From contig DAMBQR010000007.1 in NCBI GenBank assembly GCA_032055545.1, forward strand, positions 1 through 64,000: a DNA stretch of 64,000 nt, written 5' to 3'. Each line of letters opens with the position of its first letter. The first letter of the stretch is position 1. The position numbers and the translations under genes were made by a program. Source of the DNA: Pseudescherichia sp032055545. GTDB taxonomy: Bacteria; Pseudomonadota; Gammaproteobacteria; Enterobacterales; Enterobacteriaceae. The notes beneath the pieces were generated by a model, which had not been told where the DNA came from, did not search any database, and worked only from the letters and a program-made list of their open reading frames with translations. Shown here piece by piece: positions 8,367 to 17,009 of the stretch.

Positions 8367-9062
8367 TCATTTTCTGCCCGGAAGTTTCTTCCAGGCCACC
8401 TCGTTGCGCAAATAAACCGGCTCCGCATGCTCTACGGCGACGGTGCGCTGCTGGGCAAAAAGCTGGCAGGCGAGCGGGAGCATATCTTCGGCGGCGGGCA
8501 GCAGAATGCCGCCGTCGCTCAGCGTCAGCCCGCTCTCTTTGCCAAGATCCGGCCACGCTGGCCAGCCTGTGCCCACCGTGGCCCAGGATCCGCTGAGCTG
8601 GGCCAGGCGTTCACTGACCGCTTCCGGCTTCAGCACCGCCTCGCTCTCTTCGCCGTGCCAGACGCCCTGCTCATCGCGCTGGTACTCGCCCCAGTAGACT
8701 TCGCCCATGCGGGCATCGATAGCGGCCAGCACGCGCGTCGCGCCGGTTTTACGCCACGCGCCCTGCGCCATAGTGGCCAGCGTTGAGACGCCGATCATCG
8801 GCAACTCAGCGCCCAGCGCCAGGCCCTGGGCAATACCAATGCCAATCCGCACGCCGGTAAAGCTGCCCGGCCCACGGCCAAAGGCCAGCGCGTCGAGTTC
8901 AGCAAGGGTGACGCCGCTGTCGTTCAGCGTCTGCTGAACGAGGGGTAAAATACGTTGGGTATGTTCTCTTGGGCAGAGTTCAAAGTGGGCAGAGGTCTTA
9001 CCGTCATTCCACAGGGCAACGGAACAGGCCTCTGTGGCGGTATCAATAGCCAGAATTCGCAT
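8367..9062 (-). CDS. tsaB: tRNA t6A synthesis protein TsaB
   Basis: Non-catalytic ASKHA-fold partner of TsaD in the TsaB-TsaD-TsaE complex, which makes threonylcarbamoyladenosine at position 37 of ANN-decoding tRNAs. The 231-residue product matches the E. coli length and starts MRILAIDTATEACSVAL. FGRGPGSFTGVRIG, characteristic of the family, lies near residues 62-75. The gene is essential in E. coli. It lies downstream of yoaA on the same strand with a 68-base gap. Confidence 0.97.
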   Translation of the reverse strand: MRILAIDTATEACSVALWNDGKTSAHFELCPREHTQRILPLVQQTLNDSGVTLAELDALAFGRGPGSFTGVRIGIGIAQGLALGAELPMIGVSTLATMAQGAWRKTGATRVLAAIDARMGEVYWGEYQRDEQGVWHGEESEAVLKPEAVSERLAQLSGSWATVGTGWPAWPDLGKESGLTLSDGGILLPAAEDMLPLACQLFAQQRTVAVEHAEPVYLRNEVAWKKLPGRK

Positions 9063-9130
9063 TGGTCTTCGCGCTCTCGGGGGTGTTAATTCAATAAAAT
9101 GGCGCGCATCTTAGCACACTCTGCGGCAAA

Positions 9131-11056
9131 TTACTGCGTCGAGACCCCGGCCAGGAATCGCACCGCACGGGCGATGTCCCGGGTGCGCGGCGTCGGCGGC
9201 AGGCTGGCGAGGAAGGTGGCGCCATAGGGACGCATTACCAGCCGGTTGTCGCAGATCACCAGCACGCCGCGATCGTCGATGTCGCGGATCAGGCGGCCGA
9301 CCCCCTGCTTGAGGGTGATCACCGCGTCCGGCAGCTGAACATCGTCAAAAGGATCGCCCCCGCGCAGGCGGCAATCCTCCATCCGCGCCTTCAGCAGCGG
9401 ATCGTCCGGTGAGGTAAAGGGCAGCTTGTCGATGATCACCAGCGACAGGGTATCGCCGCGCACGTCTACCCCCTCCCAGAAACTGCTGGTGGCGACCAGC
9501 AGGGCGTTACCGGCGGTGACAAACTGTTGTAACAGCTGGCCTTTGCTGGTCTCCCCCTGTAACAGCACCGGCAGCGACAGCGTCGCGCGGAACTGCTCCG
9601 CCAGATCGCGCATCATGGCGTGGGAGGTGCAGAGCATAAAGCAGCGGCCGTTGTTGGCCTCAATCATCGGCCTGAGCATGGCGGCCAGCTGGCGTGCCGC
9701 CCCTGGCTGGTTGGCCTGCGGCAGATTACGCGGCACGCAGAGCAGCGCCTGGCGGGCATAGTCAAAGGGGCTGGGCAGCAGCATTGACTCCGCCTCTTCA
9801 ATTCCCAGCCGCGAGGTAAAGTGGTGCAGCTCGTCGTTCACCGAGAGCGTGGCAGAAGTGAAGATCCAGCTTCCCGGCTTCTGGGCCATCACCTCTTTGA
9901 ACTTCTCCGCCACGGTGAGCGGCGTCAGGGCCAGAGTGAAGTGGCGGGAGGTGCACTCGTACCAGTAGCTGAAGCCCGGCTGGTTGATCTCTTTCAGGCG
10001 CTTGAGGCGCGTGCGGTAGAGGGTAGCGCGTTCAAAGGCCGCGTCGAGCAGCGCCGAGCGGCCAAGGGAGAGTTTGGCTACGTCGTAGCACAGCTCCAGC
10101 GCGTCATCGAGCAGCAGCAGCGCGCGCTGGACGTGGCTGTCCGCCAGCAGCTCGCGCAAATTGCCGCGATAGCCCGGCTCGCCCAGCTGTAAACGGAAAT
10201 CCTGCGCGCTCTGCGCCAGGCGATCCGCGCACTTCTGCAGCTGCTGGGTGTCTTTCAGTTCGGTGCGGTAGGCAATGGTGAAATCCTTCGCCAGATCCAG
10301 CAGCTGACGGCTGGAGAGCGACTGGCCGAAGTACTGGCTGGCGATATCCGGCAGCTGGTGCGCTTCGTCGAAGATCATCACGTCGGCCTCGGGGATCAGC
10401 TCGCCAAAACCGCTGTCTTTCACCACCATGTCGGCGAGAAAGAGGTGGTGGTTAACCACGACCACATCGGCATCCATCGCCTTTTTGCGCGCCTTGACCA
10501 CGAAGCAATCTTTATACATCGGGCAGTCGCTGCCGAGACAGTTGTCGTTGGTGCTGGTGACCAGCGGCCAGGCCTGGGAGTCCTCCGCCACGCTGGCGCA
10601 GGTGCTGATGTCGCCGTCCAGCGTCTGGCTCGACCACGACCGCAGCAGGATGACGTCGCTAAGGATCTGCACCGGCAGATCGCCGCCGGCAAGGGCCTGT
10701 TGCTCAAGGCGCTCAATGCAGAGGTAGTTAGAGCGCCCCTTCAGCAGCGCCAGGCGCCCGGTATACTCCAGCGCCCGGGAGACAGTAGGCAGATCGCGGC
10801 TGTAGAGCTGATCCTGCAGTGCTTTCGAGCCGGTAGAGATAATCACCTTCTTCCCGGCGCGCAGGGCCGGTGCCAGATAGGCATAGGTCTTCCCCGTCCC
10901 CGTTCCGGCCTCAACCACCAGCGGCTGGGTATTGGCAATGGCGGCGCTCACCGCTTGCGCCATCTGCCGCTGCGGCTCACGCGGTTTAAACCCCGGTATC
11001 GCTTTCGCTAACTGCCCGTCTGTTGCAAAATCGTCCGTTACACTGTTCTCTGCCAC
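9131..11056 (-). CDS. yoaA: DinG/XPD-family ATP-dependent helicase YoaA
   Basis: Superfamily 2 iron-sulfur helicase. In E. coli it partners HolC at stalled forks. The 641-residue protein has Walker A EAGTGTGKTYAY near residue 50, four cysteines around residues 112-190 suited to the 4Fe-4S cluster (STCAS, DNCLGSDC, KDC), the DEAH box in DEAHQLPD, and motif VI QGVGRLIRD near the end. The start is GTG after CAGGGGGCGGC and adds a few residues relative to E. coli. It is divergent from yoaB. Confidence 0.95.
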   Translation of the reverse strand: MAENSVTDDFATDGQLAKAIPGFKPREPQRQMAQAVSAAIANTQPLVVEAGTGTGKTYAYLAPALRAGKKVIISTGSKALQDQLYSRDLPTVSRALEYTGRLALLKGRSNYLCIERLEQQALAGGDLPVQILSDVILLRSWSSQTLDGDISTCASVAEDSQAWPLVTSTNDNCLGSDCPMYKDCFVVKARKKAMDADVVVVNHHLFLADMVVKDSGFGELIPEADVMIFDEAHQLPDIASQYFGQSLSSRQLLDLAKDFTIAYRTELKDTQQLQKCADRLAQSAQDFRLQLGEPGYRGNLRELLADSHVQRALLLLDDALELCYDVAKLSLGRSALLDAAFERATLYRTRLKRLKEINQPGFSYWYECTSRHFTLALTPLTVAEKFKEVMAQKPGSWIFTSATLSVNDELHHFTSRLGIEEAESMLLPSPFDYARQALLCVPRNLPQANQPGAARQLAAMLRPMIEANNGRCFMLCTSHAMMRDLAEQFRATLSLPVLLQGETSKGQLLQQFVTAGNALLVATSSFWEGVDVRGDTLSLVIIDKLPFTSPDDPLLKARMEDCRLRGGDPFDDVQLPDAVITLKQGVGRLIRDIDDRGVLVICDNRLVMRPYGATFLASLPPTPRTRDIARAVRFLAGVSTQ

Positions 11057-11183
11057 GCCGCCCCCTGGTTATATCGCCAGTGATTATGTCAGGCGCAGGA
11101 ATTTTTAGCTAGCCGAAGTCGTGACAGGATTGCTACCCATGTGGCACTCTTGGCCCTGCAAAACAGCCATAAAGGAGTGAAAA

Positions 11184-11528
11184 GTGACGATTAAACGTAT
11201 TGATGCCGAGGCGCGCTGGTCAGATGCGGTGATCCACAACCAGACGCTGTACTACACCGGCGTACCGGAGAACCTGGAAGCGGACGCCGAGGCCCAGACG
11301 GCCAATACCCTGGCGCAGATTGATGCCGTGCTGGAGAGACAGGGCAGCGATAAGAGACGTATTCTGGACGCCACCATTTTTCTGGCCGACGCCAGCGACT
11401 TTGCGGCGATGAACCGCGCCTGGGATGAGTGGGTGGTGGCAGGCCATGCGCCGGTACGCTGCACCGTACAGGCGACGCTGATGAACCCGCAGTACCGGGT
11501 CGAAATTAAAATTATCGCCGCGGTGTAG
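11184..11528 (+). CDS. yoaB: RidA/YjgF-family protein YoaB
   Basis: A 114-residue member of the Rid (YER057c/UK114) family, which includes enamine/imine deaminases. The near-C-terminal arginine that typifies active RidA is plausibly the one in APVRCTVQ. The exact substrate of YoaB is not known. The start is GTG, preceded by a strong AAAGGAG site. It converges with yoaH, with two bases between the stops. Confidence 0.93.
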   Translation: MTIKRIDAEARWSDAVIHNQTLYYTGVPENLEADAEAQTANTLAQIDAVLERQGSDKRRILDATIFLADASDFAAMNRAWDEWVVAGHAPVRCTVQATLMNPQYRVEIKIIAAV

Positions 11529-11530
11529 GG

Positions 11531-11716
11531 TTACTCCTCTTCATCCTCATCTTCAAAGCGTGCCACGATCCGCTCCCCGGTATGGCTGGCACGCAGCTCT
11601 TCGGCGACCACCGCTATCGCCTGCCCGCTGCTCATCCCTTCGGACATAAGCTGCTGAATACGCTCTACCGCCTGCTGCTGTTGCTCATGACTGAGCGAAG
11701 GTAAACCTGCAAACAT
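11531..11716 (-). CDS. yoaH: UPF0181 small protein YoaH
   Basis: A 61-residue conserved protein of unknown function. MFAGLPSL, RIQQLMSEGMSSGQAIAVVA and the acidic tail FEDEDEEE match E. coli YoaH. I start at the ATG at 11716, six bases after AGGAG, rather than the upstream TTG. The pabB start lies 61 bases away on the opposite strand. Confidence 0.92.
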   Translation of the reverse strand: MFAGLPSLSHEQQQQAVERIQQLMSEGMSSGQAIAVVAEELRASHTGERIVARFEDEDEEE

Positions 11717-11777
11717 CGTCAACTCCTGCTAGATTATCAGCGCTAATTATTTCACGCTGCCTGGTTGTTTGCCACAC

Positions 11778-13136
11778 ATGAACACGTTTTCCCCTACCGT
11801 TATTAACTTGCCGTGGCGTCATGACGCCGCTGAGTTCTGGTTTGCCCGCCTGAGCCACCTGCCGTGGGCGATGCTGCTGCACTCCGGCCATGCCGATCAC
11901 CCCTACAGCCGCTTCGATATTGTCGTTGCCGATCCGCTGGGGACGCTGGTGACCAGCGGGGAGACCACGCGCGTAACGCTGGACGGGACGGAGATCTCAT
12001 CGGCCGATCCGCTGGTGCTGCTTAAGCAGGCGCTAACGTCGCTGGGACTGCCCGTCGAGGTCAATCCCGATCTCCCCTTCCAGGGCGGCGCGCTGGGGCT
12101 GTTTGGCTACGATCTGGGTCGGCGCTTTGAAAATCTGCCCGCGCAGGCAAAGGCCGATATTGCCCTGCCAGATATGGCGGTAGGACTGTATAACTGGGCG
12201 CTGATTGTCGATCACCATAAAAAGAGTGTGTCGCTACTCAGCCACGGCGACGTCAGTGCCCGTCTTACCTGGCTGGAAGCGCAGCAGGCTCCCGCCAGTA
12301 ACGCTTTTAACCTGACCTCAGGCTGGCACTCTAACATGAGCGCGGCGGAATATAGCGCTAAGTTTGATCGCGTGCAGGCTTATCTGCAGAGCGGTGACTG
12401 CTACCAGGTTAATCTGGCCCAGCGTTTTCAGGCTACCTATCAGGGCGATGAGTGGCAGGCGTTTACCTGTCTTAACGCCAGCAACCGCGCGCCGTTCAGC
12501 GCCTTCCTGCGGCTTGATGAGGGGGCGATTCTGAGCCTCTCGCCGGAGCGGTTTATCCATCTGGAGGAGGACCGCATACAGACCCGGCCCATTAAGGGCA
12601 CCCTGCCCCGGCTGGCGGATCCGCAGGCCGATCGGCAGCAGGCGGAAAAGCTGGCGGCCTCGTCCAAGGATCGCGCGGAAAACCTGATGATCGTGGATCT
12701 GATGCGCAACGACATTGGCCGGGTGGCGGTCCCCGGCTCGGTACGTGTTCCGGAGCTGTTTGTGGTGGAGCCGTTTCCCGCCGTGCACCATCTGGTCAGC
12801 ACCGTCACCGCTCGCCTGCCCGCCTCGCAGCACGCCTGCGATTTGCTGCGGGCAGCTTTCCCCGGCGGCTCGATCACCGGCGCGCCGAAGGTGCGGGCGA
12901 TGCAGATTATTGACGAGCTGGAGCCGCAGCGGCGCAACGCCTGGTGCGGCTCCATCGGCTATATCAGCCTCTGCGGCACAATGGACACCAGCATCACCAT
13001 CCGCACCCTGAGCGCCTGTAGCGGCCAGCTTTACTGCTCCGCCGGGGGCGGTATCGTTGCCGATAGCGAATCCGGGGCGGAATATCAGGAAACCTTTGAT
13101 AAAGTTAATCGTATTCTGCAACTGCTGGAGAGATAA
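11778..13136 (+). CDS. pabB: Aminodeoxychorismate synthase component I
   Basis: With PabA it converts chorismate and glutamine to 4-amino-4-deoxychorismate for p-aminobenzoate and folate synthesis. The 452-residue protein has the chorismate-binding fold. The PIKGTLPR segment holds the active-site lysine near residue 273, which distinguishes PabB from TrpE. FPGGSITGAPKVRAM and ETFDKVNRIL are also present. The start MNTFSPTV is preferred over the TTG three codons upstream. nudL follows after three bases, so the two are likely co-transcribed. Confidence 0.97.
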   Translation: MNTFSPTVINLPWRHDAAEFWFARLSHLPWAMLLHSGHADHPYSRFDIVVADPLGTLVTSGETTRVTLDGTEISSADPLVLLKQALTSLGLPVEVNPDLPFQGGALGLFGYDLGRRFENLPAQAKADIALPDMAVGLYNWALIVDHHKKSVSLLSHGDVSARLTWLEAQQAPASNAFNLTSGWHSNMSAAEYSAKFDRVQAYLQSGDCYQVNLAQRFQATYQGDEWQAFTCLNASNRAPFSAFLRLDEGAILSLSPERFIHLEEDRIQTRPIKGTLPRLADPQADRQQAEKLAASSKDRAENLMIVDLMRNDIGRVAVPGSVRVPELFVVEPFPAVHHLVSTVTARLPASQHACDLLRAAFPGGSITGAPKVRAMQIIDELEPQRRNAWCGSIGYISLCGTMDTSITIRTLSACSGQLYCSAGGGIVADSESGAEYQETFDKVNRILQLLER

Positions 13137-13139
13137 CGG

Positions 13140-13718
13140 GTGGAGAGCACAAACCTGACGCTTGACGATTTTTTATCCCGCTTTCAACTTTTACGCCCGC
13201 AGGCCAGCGGCGCAGGCCTGAACAACCGCCAGGCGGCGGTGCTGATCCCGGTAGTGCGCCGCGAGCAGCCGGGGCTGCTGCTGACCCAGCGCTCGGCACG
13301 CCTGCGTAAGCACGCGGGCCAGGTCGCCTTCCCCGGTGGGGCCGTGGACAGCGACGACGCCTCAATTATTGCTGCCGCCCTGCGCGAGGCCCAGGAGGAG
13401 GTTGCCATCCCACCCGAAGTGGTGGAGGTGATCGGCGTCCTGCCGCCGGTGGACAGCGTAACCGGCTTTCAGGTCACCCCGGTGGTAGGGATTATTCCGC
13501 CGAATCTGCATTACCATGCCAGTGAAGATGAGGTGGCGGCGGTGTTTGAGATGCCGCTGGCGGAGGCGCTGCGCCTGGGGCGTTATCACCCGTTGGATAT
13601 TCACCGTCGCGGCAATGCGCACCGGGTATGGCTCTCCTGGTATCAGCATTACTTTGTCTGGGGCATGACCGCTGGCATCATTCGTGAGCTGGCGCTACAG
13701 ATCGGTCTGAAACCCTGA
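13140..13718 (+). CDS. nudL: Nudix hydrolase NudL
   Basis: A 192-residue Nudix family protein, the same size as E. coli YeaB/NudL. The modified Nudix box is FPGGAVDSDDAS followed by REAQEEVAIP near residues 65-90. Members of this subfamily act as CoA-type pyrophosphatases, though the E. coli substrate is not firmly established. The start is GTG, three bases after the pabB stop, so translation is probably coupled. Confidence 0.94.
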   Translation: MESTNLTLDDFLSRFQLLRPQASGAGLNNRQAAVLIPVVRREQPGLLLTQRSARLRKHAGQVAFPGGAVDSDDASIIAAALREAQEEVAIPPEVVEVIGVLPPVDSVTGFQVTPVVGIIPPNLHYHASEDEVAAVFEMPLAEALRLGRYHPLDIHRRGNAHRVWLSWYQHYFVWGMTAGIIRELALQIGLKP

Positions 13719-13902
13719 CTATACTTTACACAACGCCCGGTTTTTATCGGGCGTGACCTGCCTCGCAGCATTAGTAAAATAGAGGTTGGCTATTAGTTTA
13801 ATTCATGTGAATAGTTAAACCGATCCCGCCGTTCCCTCTTACACTATGCGCAATTATTACATCGTTGCCGGAAGGTCTGGCAACCCTGTCAGGAGTGTTA
13901 GC

Positions 13903-15272
13903 GTGATTAGTATATTCGACATGTTTAAAGTGGGAATTGGTCCTTCCTCTTCCCATACTGTTGGGCCAATGAAGGCCGGGAAACAGTTCGTCGATGACCT
14001 GGTCGAAAAAGGATTGCTGGAGAGCGTCACCCGCGTGGCGGTGGACGTCTATGGTTCGCTGTCGCTGACTGGCCGCGGTCACCACACCGATATCGCCATT
14101 ATTATGGGCCTGGCGGGTAACGAGCCGGCGACGGTTGATATCGATGCCATTCCGGCGTTCATCCGCGACGTAGAGACCCGTGGCCGCCTGCTGCTGGCCC
14201 ACGGTCGTCACGAGGNNNNNNNNNNTTCCCCGCCGATAACGGCATGCGTTTCCAGAGCGAAAATCTGCCGCTGCATGAGAACGCAATGCAGATCCATGCC
14301 TGGCAGGGTGAGAAAGAGATCTACAGCAAAACCTACTACTCAATCGGCGGCGGGTTTATCGTCGATGAAGAGCACTTTGGTAAAGAGAGCGCTCAGGCCG
14401 TCAGCGTGCCCTACCCGTATGACTCTGCCCAGGCGATCCTGAACTGGTGCAAAGAGACCGGCTTGTCCCTCTCCGGCATGGTGATGCAGAACGAGCTGGC
14501 CCTGCACAGCAAAGAAGAGATTGCCGACTACTTTGCCAACGTCTGGCAGACGATGCAGGCCTGTATCGATCGCGGCATGAACACCGAAGGCGTGCTGCCT
14601 GGCCCGCTGCGCGTGCCGCGTCGTGCCTCTGCCCTGCGCCGCCTGCTGGTCGCCAGCGACAAGCACTCCAGCGATCCGATGGTAGTGGTTGACTGGGTTA
14701 ACATGTTTGCGCTGGCAGTAAACGAAGAGAACGCCGCCGGTGGCCGCGTGGTGACTGCCCCGACTAACGGCGCGTGCGGGATCGTCCCGGCGGTGCTGGC
14801 CTACTACGATCACTTTATCGAGCCGGTTACCCCGGACATCTACACCCGCTACTTCCTGGCGGCGGGTGCTATCGGCACGCTCTACAAGATGAACGCCTCA
14901 ATCTCCGGTGCGGAAGTGGGCTGTCAGGGTGAGGTAGGCGTGGCCTGCTCCATGGCAGCGGCAGGTCTTGCGGAGCTGATGGGTGCCAGCCCGGAGCAGG
15001 TCTGCGTGGCGGCGGAGATCGGCATGGAGCATAACCTGGGTCTGACCTGCGATCCGGTCGCGGGCCAGGTACAGGTGCCGTGCATCGAGCGTAACGCCAT
15101 CGCCTCGGTGAAGGCCATCAACGCCTCTCGCATGGCGATGCGCCGCACCAGCGCCCCGCGCGTGTCGCTGGATAAGGTGATCGAAACCATGTACGAAACC
15201 GGCAAGGACATGAACGCCAAATACCGTGAGACCTCCCGCGGCGGCCTGGCGATCAAGGTGCAGTGCGACTAA
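13903..15272 (+). CDS. sdaA: L-serine ammonia-lyase 1, interrupted by an assembly gap
   Basis: Iron-sulfur L-serine deaminase that makes pyruvate and ammonia. The start is GTG after AGGAG and reads VISIFDMFKVGIGPSSSHTV. The N-terminal part stays in frame to GRHE. Ten N follow at 14216-14225, then the protein resumes at FPADNGMRF in another frame and runs to AIKVQCD. E. coli has two residues (VD) at this point. Five missing bases would restore the frame, so ten N is a placeholder and the gene is probably intact at about 454 residues. C-terminal cluster cysteines (SGAEVGCQGEVGVACS, TCDPVAGQVQVPC) are present. Confidence 0.93.
14216..14225. other. Assembly gap of 10 N in sdaA
   Basis: Ten ambiguous bases. 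Alignment by eye to SdaA predicts five real bases here, so the run does not reflect true gap length. Confidence 0.95.
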
Positions 15273-15283
15273 TACGTTACCCC

Positions 15284-15305
15284 AGCCCTTTCACCCGAAA
15301 GGGCT
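15284..15305 (+). terminator. Possible sdaA terminator hairpin
   Basis: AGCCCTTTC and GAAAGGGCT pair around a four-base loop, 11 bases after the sdaA stop. The downstream tract AATTATTTCCCTTTTT is only moderately T-rich. Confidence 0.55.
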
Positions 15306-15404
15306 AATTATTTCCCTTTTTGATCCCGATTATTTTTTCCCCACTACACTTGCTGTGTTGCCGTTTGCTTTTTCAAAGACGGCTCTCCTGGGGATCGTCG
15401 GGAC

Positions 15405-17003
15405 ATGCAAACAGCACAGCATATTATAAGAAGCTACCGTCGAAAGCGCGCCATCGTCTGCGTGGTTGTCGCCATCTTCACGCTTTTCCTGACCCTCGGC
15501 TCGCGCTATATCTCCGAACGAAACGCTAACCAGCAGCGGATCCTTTCCTTTACTAACCACGCGGTCTCCTCGCTGGACAGGATCCTGCTCCCCCTTGCCC
15601 AGGGCCGGGGGGTGCTCCTGCCGCTGGTGGGCCTGCCCTGCGGTGAGGCGCACCTGGCGCTACGAAAGCAGGCCGCGACGATGCAAACCGTACGCTCCAT
15701 CGGCCTTATCAAGAACGGCATCCTCTACTGCTCCAGCATTTTCGGCTATCGTAACGTTCCTATCCATCATCTTCAGCCCGCACTTCCTACTCCCCATCCG
15801 CTGCTCCTGCTCTCAACCGATAACTCCCTGCTGCAGGGCAGCCCGATACTCATCCAGTGGTTTCCACTGACCGAGAATGGGCAGGACGGGGTGATGGAGG
15901 TGATCAATATCGATTTGCTTACCCGTCTGATGCTGGAGCCGCAAAAGCCGTTAATCACCGGCGCGAGCGTCACGGTGGGCGATCGGCATCTGGTCTACGG
16001 TGCCGGGGTGCTGGATAGCCTGCCGCCGCTGGTCAGAGAGACGCGGTTTCAGCAAAGCTCGGAGCAGTTCCCCTTTACCGTCAGCGTCAGGGGACCGGGC
16101 GCGGGGGAGCTGGCGCTGCGCCACCTCCCTTCCCAGCTGCCGCTGGCGGTGATCATCAGCCTGCTGATGGGCTATATCGCCTGGATTGTCACCGCCAACC
16201 GGATGAGCTTCTCATGGGAGATCAACCTCGGACTGGCGGCCCATGAGTTTGAGCTTTTCTGCCAGCCACTGCTGAACGCCAGCACCCACCAGTGCGAAGG
16301 CGTAGAGATCCTGCTGCGCTGGAATAACCCGCGCCAGGGCTGGATCTCCCCGGACGTATTTATTCCCATTGCCGAGGAGCAGAGCCTGATTGCCCCTCTC
16401 ACCCGCTATGTGCTGGCCGAGACCCACCGCCAGCTGGCGCTATTCCCGGCCAACAGCCAGTTCCATATCGGGATTAACGTCTCGGCAAGCCACTTCCGCG
16501 ACGGCATGCTGTTGAAGGATCTTAACCGCCTCTGGTTCCACGCCCGCCCGGTTCAGCAGCTCACCATTGAGCTGACCGAGCGGGAGGCGATCACCGATAT
16601 TGATTACCGGATCGTACGGGCGCTTCATCGGCGTGGGGTTAAGCTGGCGATTGATGACTTTGGGACCGGCAACACCTCTCTCTCCTGGCTGGAGAAGCTG
16701 CGCCCGGACGTGCTGAAGATCGATAAGTCCTATACCACGGCGGTAGGCACCGATGCGGTAAATTCGACGGTGACGGATATTATTATCGCGCTGGGTAAGC
16801 GGCTGAACATTGAGCTGATTGCAGAGGGGGTTGAGACCCCGCTGCAGGCGCAGCGTTTGCGCCAGCGCGGGGTAACGATATTTCAGGGGTTTCTCTATGC
16901 GAAGCCAATGCCGCTAAAAGATTTCCCAAAGTGGCTGGCGGGGAGTACGCCGCCGCCAGCCACCTATAGCGGGCATGTGATGCCCATGACGCCGCTACGC
17001 TGA
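15405..17003 (+). CDS. pdeD: Cyclic-di-GMP phosphodiesterase with CSS-motif sensor, PdeD (YoaD)
   Basis: Inner-membrane c-di-GMP phosphodiesterase, 532 residues, the same length as E. coli PdeD. Two membrane helices (about residues 15-35 and 230-255) flank a periplasmic CSS-motif domain with LPCGEAH and LYCSSIFGYRN; its cysteines are the redox-sensing pair in this family. The cytoplasmic EAL domain shows EFELFCQPLL for the EAL signature, ELTERE, DDFGTGNTSLSWL and AEGVET, so it looks catalytically competent. It converges with yoaE, with six bases between them. Confidence 0.94.
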   Translation: MQTAQHIIRSYRRKRAIVCVVVAIFTLFLTLGSRYISERNANQQRILSFTNHAVSSLDRILLPLAQGRGVLLPLVGLPCGEAHLALRKQAATMQTVRSIGLIKNGILYCSSIFGYRNVPIHHLQPALPTPHPLLLLSTDNSLLQGSPILIQWFPLTENGQDGVMEVINIDLLTRLMLEPQKPLITGASVTVGDRHLVYGAGVLDSLPPLVRETRFQQSSEQFPFTVSVRGPGAGELALRHLPSQLPLAVIISLLMGYIAWIVTANRMSFSWEINLGLAAHEFELFCQPLLNASTHQCEGVEILLRWNNPRQGWISPDVFIPIAEEQSLIAPLTRYVLAETHRQLALFPANSQFHIGINVSASHFRDGMLLKDLNRLWFHARPVQQLTIELTEREAITDIDYRIVRALHRRGVKLAIDDFGTGNTSLSWLEKLRPDVLKIDKSYTTAVGTDAVNSTVTDIIIALGKRLNIELIAEGVETPLQAQRLRQRGVTIFQGFLYAKPMPLKDFPKWLAGSTPPPATYSGHVMPMTPLR

Positions 17004-17009
17004 ACGAGG

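Noticed and set aside
13846..14442. Open frame that ends in the wrong frame after the sdaA gap
   Set aside because: The codons after the N run read SPPITACVSRAK, which is not SdaA. The true protein resumes in another frame.
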